From contig DAIDHH010000196.1 in assembly GCA_027452045.1 (NCBI GenBank), positions 1-42,298 on the forward strand: a DNA stretch of 42,298 bases, written 5' to 3'. The notes under the pieces are model-generated. The model worked only from the letters and a program-made list of their open reading frames with translations. It was not told where the DNA came from and did no database searches. Shown piece after piece: positions 7,855 to 17,317 of the stretch (positions are counted from its first letter, which is position 1; each line of letters opens with the position of its first letter). The stretch comes from Gammaproteobacteria bacterium (GTDB lineage: Bacteria; Pseudomonadota; Gammaproteobacteria; Steroidobacterales; Steroidobacteraceae). The position numbers and the translations under genes are program-made.

Positions 7855-8763
7855 GTGAGCCGGCGCCTGCCCCCGCTCAATGCCATTCGCGCTTTCGAGG
7901 CTTGCGCCCGGCTCGGCAGCCTCGCGCTCGCCGCCGCCGAGCTTTGCGTGACCCCGGGCGCCGTGTCGCAGCAGATCCGCAAGCTCGAGGACTTCTACGG
8001 CCGGCAGCTGCTCATGCGCAAGGGCAACCAGCTGATCGCGACGGAGATCGGGCAATCCGTCTACGAGACCTGCGCGGAGCTCATGGGCGAGCTGGCCTCG
8101 ATGACCCAGCACATCGTCGGCGGCCCGACGCGAACGCGCCTGGTCGTGAGCGCGCTGCCTTCGGTCGCGGCTCGCTGGCTCAATCGGCGGCTGCCCGAGT
8201 TTCTGAGTGTGCACCCGGACCTGCGAGTCGATCTGCGGATCGAGGATGATCCCGTCGATTTCTTCCGCGCCCGAATCGATGTGCGGCTCGCCTACGGTGC
8301 GCACTTCTACCCCGAGTTCATCGGCGTGCCGTTCGCACGCGATCGCGTGACGCCGATGTGCGCGCCGGCACTGATCGAGGCGGGACGAATCCAGCCCGGG
8401 AACGCCGCCACGCTCGCCGACGGGGACCTGGTGCACGTCCTGTGGCACACGGGGTTCTCGGCGTATCCGACCTGGGACGCCTGGTTTTCCGCGGCGGGAA
8501 TCCCCCGGCGCGTGCGCACCGAGCTCGGCCACCAGACGGACATGTCGAGCGCCGCGATCGATCTGGCGCAGTCCGGTGTCGGCGTCGCGCTCGGCCAACG
8601 ATTGCTGGCGGCAGATGCCCTGGCGGCCGGGTCACTGGTTGCGCCGTTCGAGCCGGCGATGACCCTGCCGTATCAATACTATGCGGTGCACACCCCCGGC
8701 GGCGCCCGGAACCCGACGGTCCGCGCCTTCATCGACTGGCTCGTGGCGAGCGCCGGACTTTAG
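7855..8763 (+). CDS. LysR-family transcriptional regulator (GcvA-like)
   Basis: About 302 residues from the GTG at 7855 (VSRRLPPLNAIRAFEACARLGS), which aligns with the usual LysR N-terminus. A longer in-frame reading to 7747 overlaps the hairpin and adds 36 residues without family similarity. The winged helix-turn-helix covers residues 4-64 (LALAAAELCVTPGAVSQQIRKLEDFYGRQLLMRKG), followed by the linker helix. The effector domain has the GcvA-like signature DPVDFFRARIDVRLAYGAHFYPEF and a C-terminal GVGVALGQRLLAADALAAGSLVAPF. It is a DNA-binding regulator with an unknown small-molecule effector. It lies 87 bases before the oxygenase gene on the same strand and may regulate that gene, the TPR/lipocalin unit or the TonB receptor. 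Confidence 0.88.
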   Translation: MSRRLPPLNAIRAFEACARLGSLALAAAELCVTPGAVSQQIRKLEDFYGRQLLMRKGNQLIATEIGQSVYETCAELMGELASMTQHIVGGPTRTRLVVSALPSVAARWLNRRLPEFLSVHPDLRVDLRIEDDPVDFFRARIDVRLAYGAHFYPEFIGVPFARDRVTPMCAPALIEAGRIQPGNAATLADGDLVHVLWHTGFSAYPTWDAWFSAAGIPRRVRTELGHQTDMSSAAIDLAQSGVGVALGQRLLAADALAAGSLVAPFEPAMTLPYQYYAVHTPGGARNPTVRAFIDWLVASAGL

Positions 8764-8850
8764 TTCTTTTGTGGGGGTGCAGCGCTTTTCTGACGTTTCA
8801 ATCCCCGCGCGCAATGCTAGTGTCGGCTCGACGAACCGGAGGCACAGGCG

Positions 8851-9642
8851 ATGCGCGACATTCTCGACCTCGAGCGCTACCCGATCGACCAGCCGCAGCG
8901 CCTCGAGCCGCTCGTGCGGCGGTGCCGGGCGGAGCTCGCGCGCGAGGGCATGTACAACCTGGAGGGTCTGGTGCGGCCCGAGGCGATCGCGCGCGCGGCG
9001 GCGGAAGTCGGGCCGAGGGCGGCCACGACTTCGTACACGCACGCACGCCGGCACAATGTCTACTTCCGTGATCGCATCGAAGGTCTGGAGGAAGACCATC
9101 CGGCCCTGGCGCGATTCCAGACGATCAATCACACACTGTGCGCGGATCAGCTCGCCGGCACGATCGTCGGGCACATTTATGAATATCCGCCTCTCGCGGA
9201 GTTTATCGCCCGAACAATCGGGGTGCCGCGGCTGTATCTCATGGACGATCCGCTCGCCCGCGCCAATGTGATGGAGTATCGGCCGGGCGAGGCGCTCAAC
9301 TGGCATTTCGATCGGGCGCGCTACACGACGACCCTTTTGATCCAGTCGGCGCAGGCCGGGGGCGAGTTCGAATACGCGACCGGACTGCGCACCGATGACG
9401 ATGAGAACTACGACGGGGTCGGGCGATTCCTCGGTGGCGAGAGCGGCGCGCTGCGCATCAACCCGCTGACCCCCGGGACGTTGAACGTCTTTGCCGGGCG
9501 CAACACCCTGCATCGCGTCTCGACCGTTCAGGGGGACCGCTCCCGCCTGGTCGCGGTCTTTTCCTACTATGACCAGCCCGGCGTGCAGTTCAGCGACGCG
9601 GAGCGTCTGGGGTTCTACGGCCGCACCCGACCGCTCGCCTGA
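8851..9642 (+). CDS. 2-oxoglutarate/Fe(II)-dependent oxygenase (ArpA / HalD-BesE-like)
   Basis: 263 residues. The iron ligands are the facial triad His152-x-Asp154 (NWHFD) and His221 (NTLHRV). Arg232 in GDRSRLVAVFSYYDQPG is the expected 2-oxoglutarate-binding arginine. The N-terminal MRDILDLERYPID, the THARRHNVYF segment and the C-terminal SDAERLGFYGRT match proteins annotated as ArpA or HalD/BesE-like oxygenases. Relatives that halogenate free amino acids replace the metal-ligand Asp with Gly. Here the Asp is present, so hydroxylation is the expected chemistry. The substrate is unknown, possibly a free amino acid or related small molecule. A GGAGG site stands just before the ATG. It follows the LysR gene and precedes the TonB receptor. 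Confidence 0.82.
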   Translation: MRDILDLERYPIDQPQRLEPLVRRCRAELAREGMYNLEGLVRPEAIARAAAEVGPRAATTSYTHARRHNVYFRDRIEGLEEDHPALARFQTINHTLCADQLAGTIVGHIYEYPPLAEFIARTIGVPRLYLMDDPLARANVMEYRPGEALNWHFDRARYTTTLLIQSAQAGGEFEYATGLRTDDDENYDGVGRFLGGESGALRINPLTPGTLNVFAGRNTLHRVSTVQGDRSRLVAVFSYYDQPGVQFSDAERLGFYGRTRPLA

Positions 9643-9696
9643 TTCCCTCCATCTGCTGGGCGGCTTCTCCCGAATCTTCGCAAACCGACATCAGCC

Positions 9697-9756
9697 CTAG
9701 GGATTCGGGCGCCTTGCGGCGCGCGAACGCGAGAAGCCCGCCTGCCAGGGTAGGAT
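9697..9756 (+). promoter_or_regulatory. Promoter element copy B: CTAGGGATTCGGGCGCC-N36-GTAGGAT
   Basis: This is the second copy of the element at 5387-5446: the 17-mer at 9697-9713 is identical, and GTAGGAT at 9750-9756 has the same 36-base spacing, while the 36 bases between differ. It lies about 120 bases before the start codon of the TonB-dependent receptor, leaving a leader of about 113 bases. Conservation of the two blocks and their spacing, but not of the spacer, argues for a functional bipartite promoter. Confidence 0.6.
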
Positions 9757-9875
9757 GGTTCGCGCAAGCACCGATCTGCCGGGAAGCGAGCCGCCGCTCG
9801 GGCATCGAATGGGCGGCCCGGCGAACAACGACCATCACGACAGGCACGACAGGCATTTCAGGCGGGGTAAGCTTC

Positions 9876-12500
9876 ATGCATTCGCGCACGAGAGTGGCGG
9901 CCGCGGTCGCGGCTGTTCTGAACGGTTCCGCGCTCTGTGGCATCGCTCACGCAGCCGAGGCCGACGTCGGTCACAGGGCGCAGCAGGCCATCCAGCTGCA
10001 GCAGATCGTGGTGACCGCGACCCGCACGCGCCAGAGCATCCAGAACGTGCCGATCACCATGCGCGCCCTCTCCGCCGCGCAATTGAGCGCGCTCAATTCG
10101 CCGACCCTGAATCAGTTCGTCGAGTACCTGCCGAACGTCACCGCCGCCAACGACGGGCCTGGGCAGACGAACGTCATCATCCGCGGCGTCTCAGTGGGGT
10201 CCGATGACATCCAGGGGACCGGCATCATCGGCTCGCTGCCGACGGTGGCGACCTACATCGATGACGAATCCGGGCAGGCTCCGGGACGCAACCTCGATGT
10301 CTACGCGGCCGACTTGAACCGCATCGAAGTGCTGGAGGGGCCGCAGGGGACGCTGTTCGGCGCCGGCGCCGAGGCGGGCGTAGTGCGCTACATCACCAAC
10401 AAGCCGAAGCTCGGCGTCACCGAAGGCAGCTTCACCGCCGACTACGAGGTGACTGCGCACGGCGACCCCAGCACCGGCGCCACCGGGGTCATCAACCTGC
10501 CCCTGGTGCGGGATCGGCTCGCGGCCCGCCTGGTGATCTACGATGAGCATCAGGGCGGCTACATCAACAACATACCGGCGACTTTCGCGCGCTCGCCCAC
10601 CGACCTGGTGTCGGTCAACTATTTCGGCGGCACGACGCCGCCGAACTCCGGTCCGATCAACAACTACGCGTTCGCAGGTCGGGCGATCAATCCCCTGAGC
10701 TACAGGGGCGCTCGCCTCGAGGCGCTCTACACGATTAACGACGACTGGCGGCTGCTGCTCACCCAGATGTATCAGAACATGGACGCCGAAGGAGTGTTCT
10801 GGCAGGAGGCGTACGATGGCCTCGGCAAGCCGCTGCCGCCGCTGTCGGTGGAGCTGTTCAATCCGGCCTACAACAAGGACAGGTTCGAGAACACCGCCTG
10901 GACGGTGCACGGGAAGGTCGGGCCGCTGCGGCTCCTCTACACGGGCTCGTATCTCGACCGCAACGTTCACCAGGAACAGGACTACACGAACTACTCGCGC
11001 GGCGAATACGCCGGGTATTATCAGTGCAACTACCCCGGCTACCCGTTCAATTCGAGCGGTCAGCCTACCGCGGGCTCATCGGGGTACTGCTACTCGCCGC
11101 GCACCTTCTGGAGCGACGTCGAGAACATGACGCACCAGCAGCAGGAGCTGCGCTTGAGCACCCCGCGTACCTGGCGGCTGCACGGGGTGCTCGGTCTCTT
11201 CTACGAGAACTATCACCTGAAGGAGAACACCGACTGGTTCTACGGCACCAGCCCGAACTTCAATCCCATCGGACCACCGACCATCGATCCGCAGACCGGG
11301 GGATACCTGCCGGCCACCTCGAATGTTCCGGGAGTGCGGCCGGCGGGTGACGCGTTCTTCGTGGACGCCCAGCGCGGCTACAGCCAGAAGGCGCTGTACA
11401 CGTCCTGGGATTTCGACCTGATCCCTCACGCGCTCACGGTGACTGCCGGCACGCGCTATTACTATCTGGACACCTACGAGACCGGTTCGAGCGTGGGCAG
11501 CTTCGGGTGCGAGGTGGGAGGGCCGTATGACGGCGGCTCTCCGCCCAACCCCTGCGTGAGCACGCCGCAGACCGGCGTGCTGAGCAATCTCGCCAATCTC
11601 ACCGCCCGGAATCTGCGCGCGATCTATCAGGGCTGGCGCTCGAGCGCGACGCTCACCTGGCATGTCACGCCGGACAAGATGATCTATGCGACGTGGTCGC
11701 AGGGCTACCGGCCGGGCGGCTTCAATCGCGGCCAAGGGGTGATCACCCCCAACTCGCCGCTCTACGGAATTTACACGGTGCCGCTCTCGTACTCGCCGGA
11801 TTCGCTCACCAACAGCGAAATCGGCTGGAAGGCCGACTGGCTGCATCACCGGCTGCGCGTGAACGGCGCGCTCTACCAGGACTATTGGGACAACGTGCAG
11901 CTGTCGATCTTCGATCCGGGGGTGACGGGCAGTCAGGACTTCGTCGCCAACGGGCCAAACTACCGGATCCGGGGCGTGGAGCTGCAGGTCGATGCCATTC
12001 CGGTCCGTGGCCTGACACTGCGCGTGGCGGGTGCGTGGAACAGCAGCGCCCTCATCAAGACTCAGAGCCTGATCGATCCGGCCACCGGCCAGCCGATCTC
12101 CATCGTCAATCCATTCGGCACGCTCGGCACGCCGCTCGCGAACTCCCCGCCGTTCAAGCTCAGCGCCGTGGCGCGCTACGCGTTCCCCATCGCGGTGCAT
12201 TATCAGGGCTTCGTGCAGGCGGCGGTGACTCACATCGCGCACTCGCTCGCCTCGACCGATCTGATCAAGAAGACGCTGCAGGGGCAGAGCGAGGCGTTCA
12301 ACGACCCCGGTTACACGACCCTCGACGCGTCGGTGGGGGTCTCCCGCGACCGCTGGACGGTGACCCTCTACGGGGTCAATCTCACCAACAGGCTCGGCAT
12401 CCAGTTCTCGAGCTACTCCCAGTGGGTCAAGGAGGAGGACGTCATCCGGCCGCGCACCATAGGCCTGAAGATCGGCTACAGCTTCCGCAACGCCGACTGA
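9876..12500 (+). CDS. TonB-dependent outer-membrane receptor
   Basis: About 874 residues from the ATG at 9876, which gives a signal peptide ending in CGIAHA. An in-frame extension to 9714 runs through the promoter element and is not real. After cleavage comes a TonB-box-like IQLQQIVVTATRTRQS. The plug domain follows (QNVPITMRALSAAQLSAL, PNVTAANDGPGQTNVIIRGV, DLNRIEVLEGPQGTLFGAGAEAGVVRYITNKP), then a 22-strand-type barrel with APGGFNRG-like YRPGGFNRG. It closes with NLTNR and RTIGLKIGYSF. Such receptors of the sphingomonad/Steroidobacter kind import scarce large or iron-bound substrates using TonB energy. The substrate cannot be read from sequence. The terminal aromatic is five residues from the end. 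Its last 25 bases overlap the end of the sulfotransferase gene on the other strand. Confidence 0.9.
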   Translation: MHSRTRVAAAVAAVLNGSALCGIAHAAEADVGHRAQQAIQLQQIVVTATRTRQSIQNVPITMRALSAAQLSALNSPTLNQFVEYLPNVTAANDGPGQTNVIIRGVSVGSDDIQGTGIIGSLPTVATYIDDESGQAPGRNLDVYAADLNRIEVLEGPQGTLFGAGAEAGVVRYITNKPKLGVTEGSFTADYEVTAHGDPSTGATGVINLPLVRDRLAARLVIYDEHQGGYINNIPATFARSPTDLVSVNYFGGTTPPNSGPINNYAFAGRAINPLSYRGARLEALYTINDDWRLLLTQMYQNMDAEGVFWQEAYDGLGKPLPPLSVELFNPAYNKDRFENTAWTVHGKVGPLRLLYTGSYLDRNVHQEQDYTNYSRGEYAGYYQCNYPGYPFNSSGQPTAGSSGYCYSPRTFWSDVENMTHQQQELRLSTPRTWRLHGVLGLFYENYHLKENTDWFYGTSPNFNPIGPPTIDPQTGGYLPATSNVPGVRPAGDAFFVDAQRGYSQKALYTSWDFDLIPHALTVTAGTRYYYLDTYETGSSVGSFGCEVGGPYDGGSPPNPCVSTPQTGVLSNLANLTARNLRAIYQGWRSSATLTWHVTPDKMIYATWSQGYRPGGFNRGQGVITPNSPLYGIYTVPLSYSPDSLTNSEIGWKADWLHHRLRVNGALYQDYWDNVQLSIFDPGVTGSQDFVANGPNYRIRGVELQVDAIPVRGLTLRVAGAWNSSALIKTQSLIDPATGQPISIVNPFGTLGTPLANSPPFKLSAVARYAFPIAVHYQGFVQAAVTHIAHSLASTDLIKKTLQGQSEAFNDPGYTTLDASVGVSRDRWTVTLYGVNLTNRLGIQFSSYSQWVKEEDVIRPRTIGLKIGYSFRNAD

Positions 12501-14521
12501 GCGTCGGCGCCGGCGGACTGCGCCGCGGCGAGCGGCCCGAGCGCCTCGCGCAACGCCGTGAGCCACGGTTCGTAGTGCCGCCATTGATCGAGGCCCTCGC
12601 GATACAGGGGTCTGCGCACCTGCTCGGAGCTCGCGGTGCGCACGCTTCGGGCCGTCGTATGGAACTCGAGACAGGCGGGCTCGAAGGGCAGCCCAAGGTG
12701 GTTGAGGATCCGGCGCACCTCACCGTCCAAGTCATCGACCAACTGCTCGTACTGCACGCGCAGCACCTTCCCGGGCAGTACGAGGTCCCAGTGGCGCATC
12801 AGCCGCTCGTACGTGCGGTAATAGCGGGCGATGTCCTCGAGGCTGTAGGTGAACTCCTGCCCTGAGGCGAACAGCTGCTTGAAGTTGCTGAAGCAGCAGG
12901 CCATCGGGTGGCGCCGCGCATCGATGATCTTCGCGTTCGGCAGGATCAGCTGCAGCAGTCCGACGTGGCGCCAGTTGTTCGGCATCTTGTCGATGAAGAA
13001 TGGCCGCTCGCCGCGGTACACCCGCGTGTCGCGCAGGTACTGCTCGCCGAGGTCGTGGCATTCCTGGGGTGTCAGATCCGCGAGCGCGCGCGGGTAGCGC
13101 CCCGGGCAGCCCCGCAGCTCGCGCCCGTTCAGCCGATGCACGAGGCGCGGGATCTCCGCGAGCTCCATGGTGCCTTCCACACACGAGTGCGAGGCGAGGA
13201 TCTGCTCGATCAGCGTCGAGCCGGCCCGTGGTAGCCCCACGATGAAGATCGGGTCCGGGCGCGGGCAACCCCAGCCTTGCCGCGCGGGGAAGAACCCGCC
13301 GCCCGTGAGCTCGATCTGACTCTCCACCCCGCGCTCGAGCGGCTCGATGTCGTAGCGCAGCTCGCTGCGTTTGAGCGCGTTGCCTGCGGCATAGTAGTGG
13401 AAAGACTCGCCGTACTCGGCATTCTCCTCGAGCGCCTTGCCGAGCGCGAAGCACAGGTGGTAGCGGTCCGCCGGCGCGAGCCTCGGGGAGGACTCCTCGG
13501 CGCGCATGCGGGCGATTTCGGCGTCCGGGAAGCGATAGGTCTTGAGATTGGCGAGACTCCAGTACGCATCTCCGAAGCTGGGCCGGGCCTGTGCGGCGCG
13601 TCGGTACGCCTCGATGGCCTGCTTCTGCTCACCCAGCGTCTTGAGCGCATGACCCACGGAGAGGTGCAGTTCCGCATTGTCCGGACTTGCAGCGAGCAGC
13701 TCGCGGTAGATGCGCAGCGCCTCCTCGTGCCGGCCGAGGCCGACGCAGCAGGTTGCATAGAGGGCGCGGTACGCCGCATGGCCCGGTTCGGCCTCAAGCA
13801 GCTTGCGCGCCTCTTCGAGCGCCTGCGCATGCCGCTGACGGCGGCTCAAGACCACGGCATAGTCGTAGTGCGCCAGCCGGTGTCCGGGTCTCGCCGCCAA
13901 CACGTGCTCGAGCAGCGCCTCGGCGTCATCGAGCACCCCGAGTTGTATGCCGATCTGTGCCAGCAGCCGCATCGCCTCGGGATGGTCGCCTTCGCGCAGC
14001 AGGAACTCGCGCAGCAGTCGCTCCGCGCCCGGCAACTCGCCTTCGGCCAGCATGCCCCAGGCGGTGCGCACCGCGGGCGGCAGGCGCTCGAGCTCGGCGA
14101 CCTGCCCGGCGGCGGCGGCCGCCTCCTGCGGCTCTCGAGCCGAACGATGGAGCACGCTCAGCGCTTTCCAGCTCGCCAGCAGCGCCGCATTGTGCGCAAC
14201 GGCGCGCTGGAAGGCGCGCAGGGCGTCATGCGGCTCGCCCAGGGCCAGGTGGCAGTGACCCCGCTCCTGGTGCGCGCGGCCGAACTGCGGGTGGAGGCCT
14301 TCGAGCCGTGTCAGCACCTCGAGGGCCTGGCGTACACGGCCGAGATACCGCAGGGACACCGCGTTCAGATACAGCGCGTCGCGATTCTCGGGGAGCTGGA
14401 GTGTAAGGGTCTGCGCCGCATCGAGCGCCGCATCGAAACGGCGCGCTTCGATGAGCTGGCGGATGCGCCGCAGCTCGGTTTCGGCCCCGGACCCGGCGGG
14501 CGCCGGCACTGGTGCATCCAT
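12476..14521 (-). CDS. Tetratricopeptide-repeat sulfotransferase
   Basis: 681 residues. Residues 1-330 are TPR repeats (for example EALRIYRELLAASPDNAELHLSVGHALKTLG). Residues from about 425 are a sulfotransferase domain. FIVGLPRAGSTLIEQ at 426-440 is the PAPS 5'-phosphosulfate loop, IIDARRHPMACCFSNFKQLF contains the 3'-phosphate-binding segment, and FFIDKMPNNW is a further family motif. The family transfers sulfate from PAPS; bacterial targets are mostly unknown. No signal peptide is present, so it is cytoplasmic. The gene faces the TonB receptor and overlaps it tail to tail by 25 bases. Genes of this type often sit beside TonB receptors in related bacteria, as I recall. The ATG at 14521 has a modest site (ACGGGCAAGACG). 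Confidence 0.85.
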   Translation of the reverse strand: MDAPVPAPAGSGAETELRRIRQLIEARRFDAALDAAQTLTLQLPENRDALYLNAVSLRYLGRVRQALEVLTRLEGLHPQFGRAHQERGHCHLALGEPHDALRAFQRAVAHNAALLASWKALSVLHRSAREPQEAAAAAGQVAELERLPPAVRTAWGMLAEGELPGAERLLREFLLREGDHPEAMRLLAQIGIQLGVLDDAEALLEHVLAARPGHRLAHYDYAVVLSRRQRHAQALEEARKLLEAEPGHAAYRALYATCCVGLGRHEEALRIYRELLAASPDNAELHLSVGHALKTLGEQKQAIEAYRRAAQARPSFGDAYWSLANLKTYRFPDAEIARMRAEESSPRLAPADRYHLCFALGKALEENAEYGESFHYYAAGNALKRSELRYDIEPLERGVESQIELTGGGFFPARQGWGCPRPDPIFIVGLPRAGSTLIEQILASHSCVEGTMELAEIPRLVHRLNGRELRGCPGRYPRALADLTPQECHDLGEQYLRDTRVYRGERPFFIDKMPNNWRHVGLLQLILPNAKIIDARRHPMACCFSNFKQLFASGQEFTYSLEDIARYYRTYERLMRHWDLVLPGKVLRVQYEQLVDDLDGEVRRILNHLGLPFEPACLEFHTTARSVRTASSEQVRRPLYREGLDQWRHYEPWLTALREALGPLAAAQSAGADAQSALRKL

Positions 14522-14635
14522 CGTCTTGCCCGTCAGGCGGGCGCGCCGAGGCGCGCAGGGTTCGTGCTCATCGAGGTCATCTTACGCCGGCGGGGCCGGT
14601 GATGCGCCCATGGACGAGCGCGATTACCCCGGCCC

Positions 14636-17071
14636 CTATGCGCGCATGCGCGAGCCCTCGGGATCGAACGGGGGCTCACTCAGCACCGTCGCCGCACGCC
14701 GCTCGCCCAGGATCTCGATCTCGAACGCGCGCTCGTGGGTCGCGCTCGCGAGCTCGACCGGGACGTACCCCTGTGCCAGGGAGCGATCGATGCGGTGCCC
14801 GTAGCCACCGGAGGTGACCCACCCGATGACCTTGCCGTCGTGCCAGATGGGCTCATCGCCGAGCACATCGGCATCGGTGGCCTCGACAGCAAAGCTCAGG
14901 CGCCGCAGCCTGCCGCCCGTCTCGCGCTCCTTCGCGGCGGCCGGGCGGCCGATGAACTCGGGCTTGCCGAGATCGACGAAACGCTCGAGCCCGGCCTCGA
15001 AGGGTCCATAGATCGGCCGCAGCTCGCGGTACCAGGTCGGATAGTTCTTCTCGAGCCGCATGCTGAGCAGCGCCCGCATGCCAAAGAGCACGAGCCCGAG
15101 ATCCCGGCCCGCGGAGCGGATCTCCTGGTACAGCCGCCGCTGGTGCTCGGGGGTCACCCAGATCTCGTAGCCGAGCTCCCCGGTGTAGCTCACCCGGTTG
15201 ATCATCGCCGGCACATTGGCCACCTCGAAGGAGCGGTGATCCATGAACCTGAACGCCTCGTTCGAGACGTCTTCATCGGTCAGCCGGGCGAGCAGCTCGC
15301 GCGAGCGCGGACCGGCGATCGCGAGCCCGATCAACCCCTGGTCGAAGCGGCGGATGCGCACCGAGCCATCGGCGGGCAGGTGGCGCTCGAACCAGCGCAT
15401 GTGATGGATCTGCGCCTGGGAGGAGCCCCACATCATGAAGCGCTCGGCGGCGGCGCGCGCGATCGTGAAATCGCCGATGAGCTTGCCCGTCTCGTTCAGC
15501 ATCGGGGTCAGGATCATGCGACCCGCGCGCGGCAGCCTGTTGGTCATGAGCAGGGCGAGGAAGCGCTCCGCGCCCGGGCCGGTGAACTCGTACTTGGCGA
15601 AGTTCGCGATCTCGGTCACGCCGACCGACTCGTGTACCCCGAGGCATTCGGCCTTGACGTGCGGGAAGTCGTTCGAGCGGTGGAACGAGATGACGTCGCG
15701 GGGCTCCACGCCCTTCGGTGCGAACCACAGCGGCGTCTCGAGGCCCCAGCTGTCGCCCATGACGGCCCCTTCCGCCCGCATCGCGTCGTAGAGGGGGGTG
15801 GTCTGTTGGGGGCGGGCCGCGGGCAGCTCCTCGTTCGGAAAGCGGATCGAAAAGCGCCGCGAGTAGTTCTCGCGCACCTTCTCGTTGGTGTAGCGACGCG
15901 TTGCCCACTCGCCGTAGCGGGCGACGTCCATCGCCCAGACATCGAAGCCCGGGTCGCCGTTGACCATCCACTGCGAGAGCGCAAGACCCACGCCGCCTCC
16001 CTGGCTGAATCCGGCCATGACGGCGCACGCGCACCAGAATCCGGGTTTGCCCTGAACCGGACCCACGAGCGGGTTGCCGTCGGGCGAGAAGGTGAATGGG
16101 CCGTTGATGATGCGCTTGATGCCCGCCTGGCGCATCGCCGGGAAATGCTCGAAGCCGAGCTCGAGGGAGGGCATGATGCGCTCGAGATCCGGCGGCAGCA
16201 GCTCGGCGCCGAAATCCCACGGCGTGGTGCGGGGCTGCCACGGCACGCAGGCCTTCTCGTAGGTGCCGAGGACGATGCCGTTGCGCTCCTGGCGCATGTA
16301 GATCTCGGCCTTGAAGTCGATCGCGTGCGGCATCTCGCGGCCGCGCGCGCGGTTGTACTCGATGACCTCGGGCATGTCGTCGGTCACGAGGTACATGTGC
16401 TCCATCGCGAGCACGGGCAGCTCGAGCCCGACCATGCGGCCCACCTCTCGCGCCCACAGTCCTCCGGCGTTGACGACGTGCTCGGTGTTGATCGTGCCGG
16501 CGGTCGTCTCGACGTCCCAGGTGCCATTCGATCGCGGCGTGAGCGCGGTGACTCGTGTGTGCTCGTAGATTTCCGCGCCGCCGATCCGGGCCGACTTCGC
16601 ATAGGCGTGCGTGGTGCCGTAGGGGTCCAGATTGCCGTCGGCGGCATCGAGCATGGCGCCGACGAAATATTTGTCTTCGATCAGGGGCAGGAGGTCGCGG
16701 GCCTCGCGCGGACTGAGGAGCGCGGTCTCGAGGCCGAGATAGCGCGCGCGGCCGTGCGCCATCTTGAGCCATTCCATGCGCTCGGGCGTGTCGGCGAGCA
16801 ACAGGCCCCCGGAGCGATGCAGCCCGCAGGCCTCACCGGAGATCCTCTCGAGCTCATCGTACAGGCCGATGGTGTAGCCCTGGAGCTTGGCGACGTTGGG
16901 GTCTCCGTTCAGCGTGTGAAAGCCGCCCGCCGCGTGCCACGTCGATCCCGATGTCAGTTGATCGCGCTCCACCAGCACGACGTCCTTCCATCCCGCCTTC
17001 GTCAGGTGATAGAGAACGCTGCAGCCAACCACCCCGCCGCCCACCACGACCGCTTGTGCGTGAGATCTCAT
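14636..17071 (-). CDS. Dimethylglycine/sarcosine dehydrogenase-like flavoprotein (FAD + GcvT domains)
   Basis: 811 residues. The N-terminal FAD domain starts VVVGGGVVGCSVLYHL. His46 in GSTWHAAGG matches the histidine that carries covalent FAD in dimethylglycine and sarcosine dehydrogenases. The second half is a folate-binding GcvT domain (LSMRLEKNYPTWYRELRPIYGPFEAGLERFV, then a GCV_T C-terminal barrel). The family oxidatively removes an N-methyl group and passes it to tetrahydrofolate. The start at 17071 has a clean AGGAG seven bases upstream; an in-frame TTG at 17086 lies within that ribosome site. A TTATGAT (17098-17104) could be its -10. It diverges from the AraC gene, so it likely belongs to the same regulon as the methyltransferase and sox genes. 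The methylated substrate is not proven. Confidence 0.85.
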   Translation of the reverse strand: MRSHAQAVVVGGGVVGCSVLYHLTKAGWKDVVLVERDQLTSGSTWHAAGGFHTLNGDPNVAKLQGYTIGLYDELERISGEACGLHRSGGLLLADTPERMEWLKMAHGRARYLGLETALLSPREARDLLPLIEDKYFVGAMLDAADGNLDPYGTTHAYAKSARIGGAEIYEHTRVTALTPRSNGTWDVETTAGTINTEHVVNAGGLWAREVGRMVGLELPVLAMEHMYLVTDDMPEVIEYNRARGREMPHAIDFKAEIYMRQERNGIVLGTYEKACVPWQPRTTPWDFGAELLPPDLERIMPSLELGFEHFPAMRQAGIKRIINGPFTFSPDGNPLVGPVQGKPGFWCACAVMAGFSQGGGVGLALSQWMVNGDPGFDVWAMDVARYGEWATRRYTNEKVRENYSRRFSIRFPNEELPAARPQQTTPLYDAMRAEGAVMGDSWGLETPLWFAPKGVEPRDVISFHRSNDFPHVKAECLGVHESVGVTEIANFAKYEFTGPGAERFLALLMTNRLPRAGRMILTPMLNETGKLIGDFTIARAAAERFMMWGSSQAQIHHMRWFERHLPADGSVRIRRFDQGLIGLAIAGPRSRELLARLTDEDVSNEAFRFMDHRSFEVANVPAMINRVSYTGELGYEIWVTPEHQRRLYQEIRSAGRDLGLVLFGMRALLSMRLEKNYPTWYRELRPIYGPFEAGLERFVDLGKPEFIGRPAAAKERETGGRLRRLSFAVEATDADVLGDEPIWHDGKVIGWVTSGGYGHRIDRSLAQGYVPVELASATHERAFEIEILGERRAATVLSEPPFDPEGSRMRA

Positions 17072-17287
17072 GCCGACTCCTGCCAATGTGCAGCCGGATC
17101 ATAAGCGGGCGGGCCCGGATCGGGCGGGCCGGACGGGAGTGTGCCGACCCAATTGTTAGGAATTCCGGCGATTTCGCAGCGACTTCCGGACGCCCGCCGG
17201 GACGCCTCCGGCGCCTCCCGCGACGGGGTGCGGCCCGGACTCGAAGCCCCCCGGGGCGCCGGGGATGGCACCGATGCCATTGCAAGC

Positions 17288-17310
17288 GGCCGCCCGAAAT
17301 CCTAAATTCC
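17288..17310 (+). promoter_or_regulatory. Possible operator: GGCCGCCCGAAATCCTAAATTCC
   Basis: This stretch is closely matched at 18480-18501: the first 12 bases are identical, and the TTCC end is shared after a one-base gap. It lies just before the AraC start codon in the space shared with the divergent dehydrogenase gene. The second copy lies just before the methyltransferase gene. Placement at both ends of the AraC gene suggests the AraC protein's own binding site. Read on the other strand, its TTCGGGCG core also resembles the elements at 5387 and 9697, so it may instead be a dispersed motif. Confidence 0.3.
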
Positions 17311-17317
17311 AGGGCGC

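Noticed and set aside
8851-9642. Amino-acid halogenase
   Set aside because: The iron-binding motif is His-Phe-Asp; halogenases of this type have Gly in place of the Asp.
14735-17104. 789-codon open frame on the plus strand opposite the dehydrogenase gene, and a 765-codon one opposite the AraC/methyltransferase genes (17156-19453)
   Set aside because: Both are Arg/Ala/Gly/His-rich shadows made by GC-rich codon use on the opposite strand; neither resembles a protein family.
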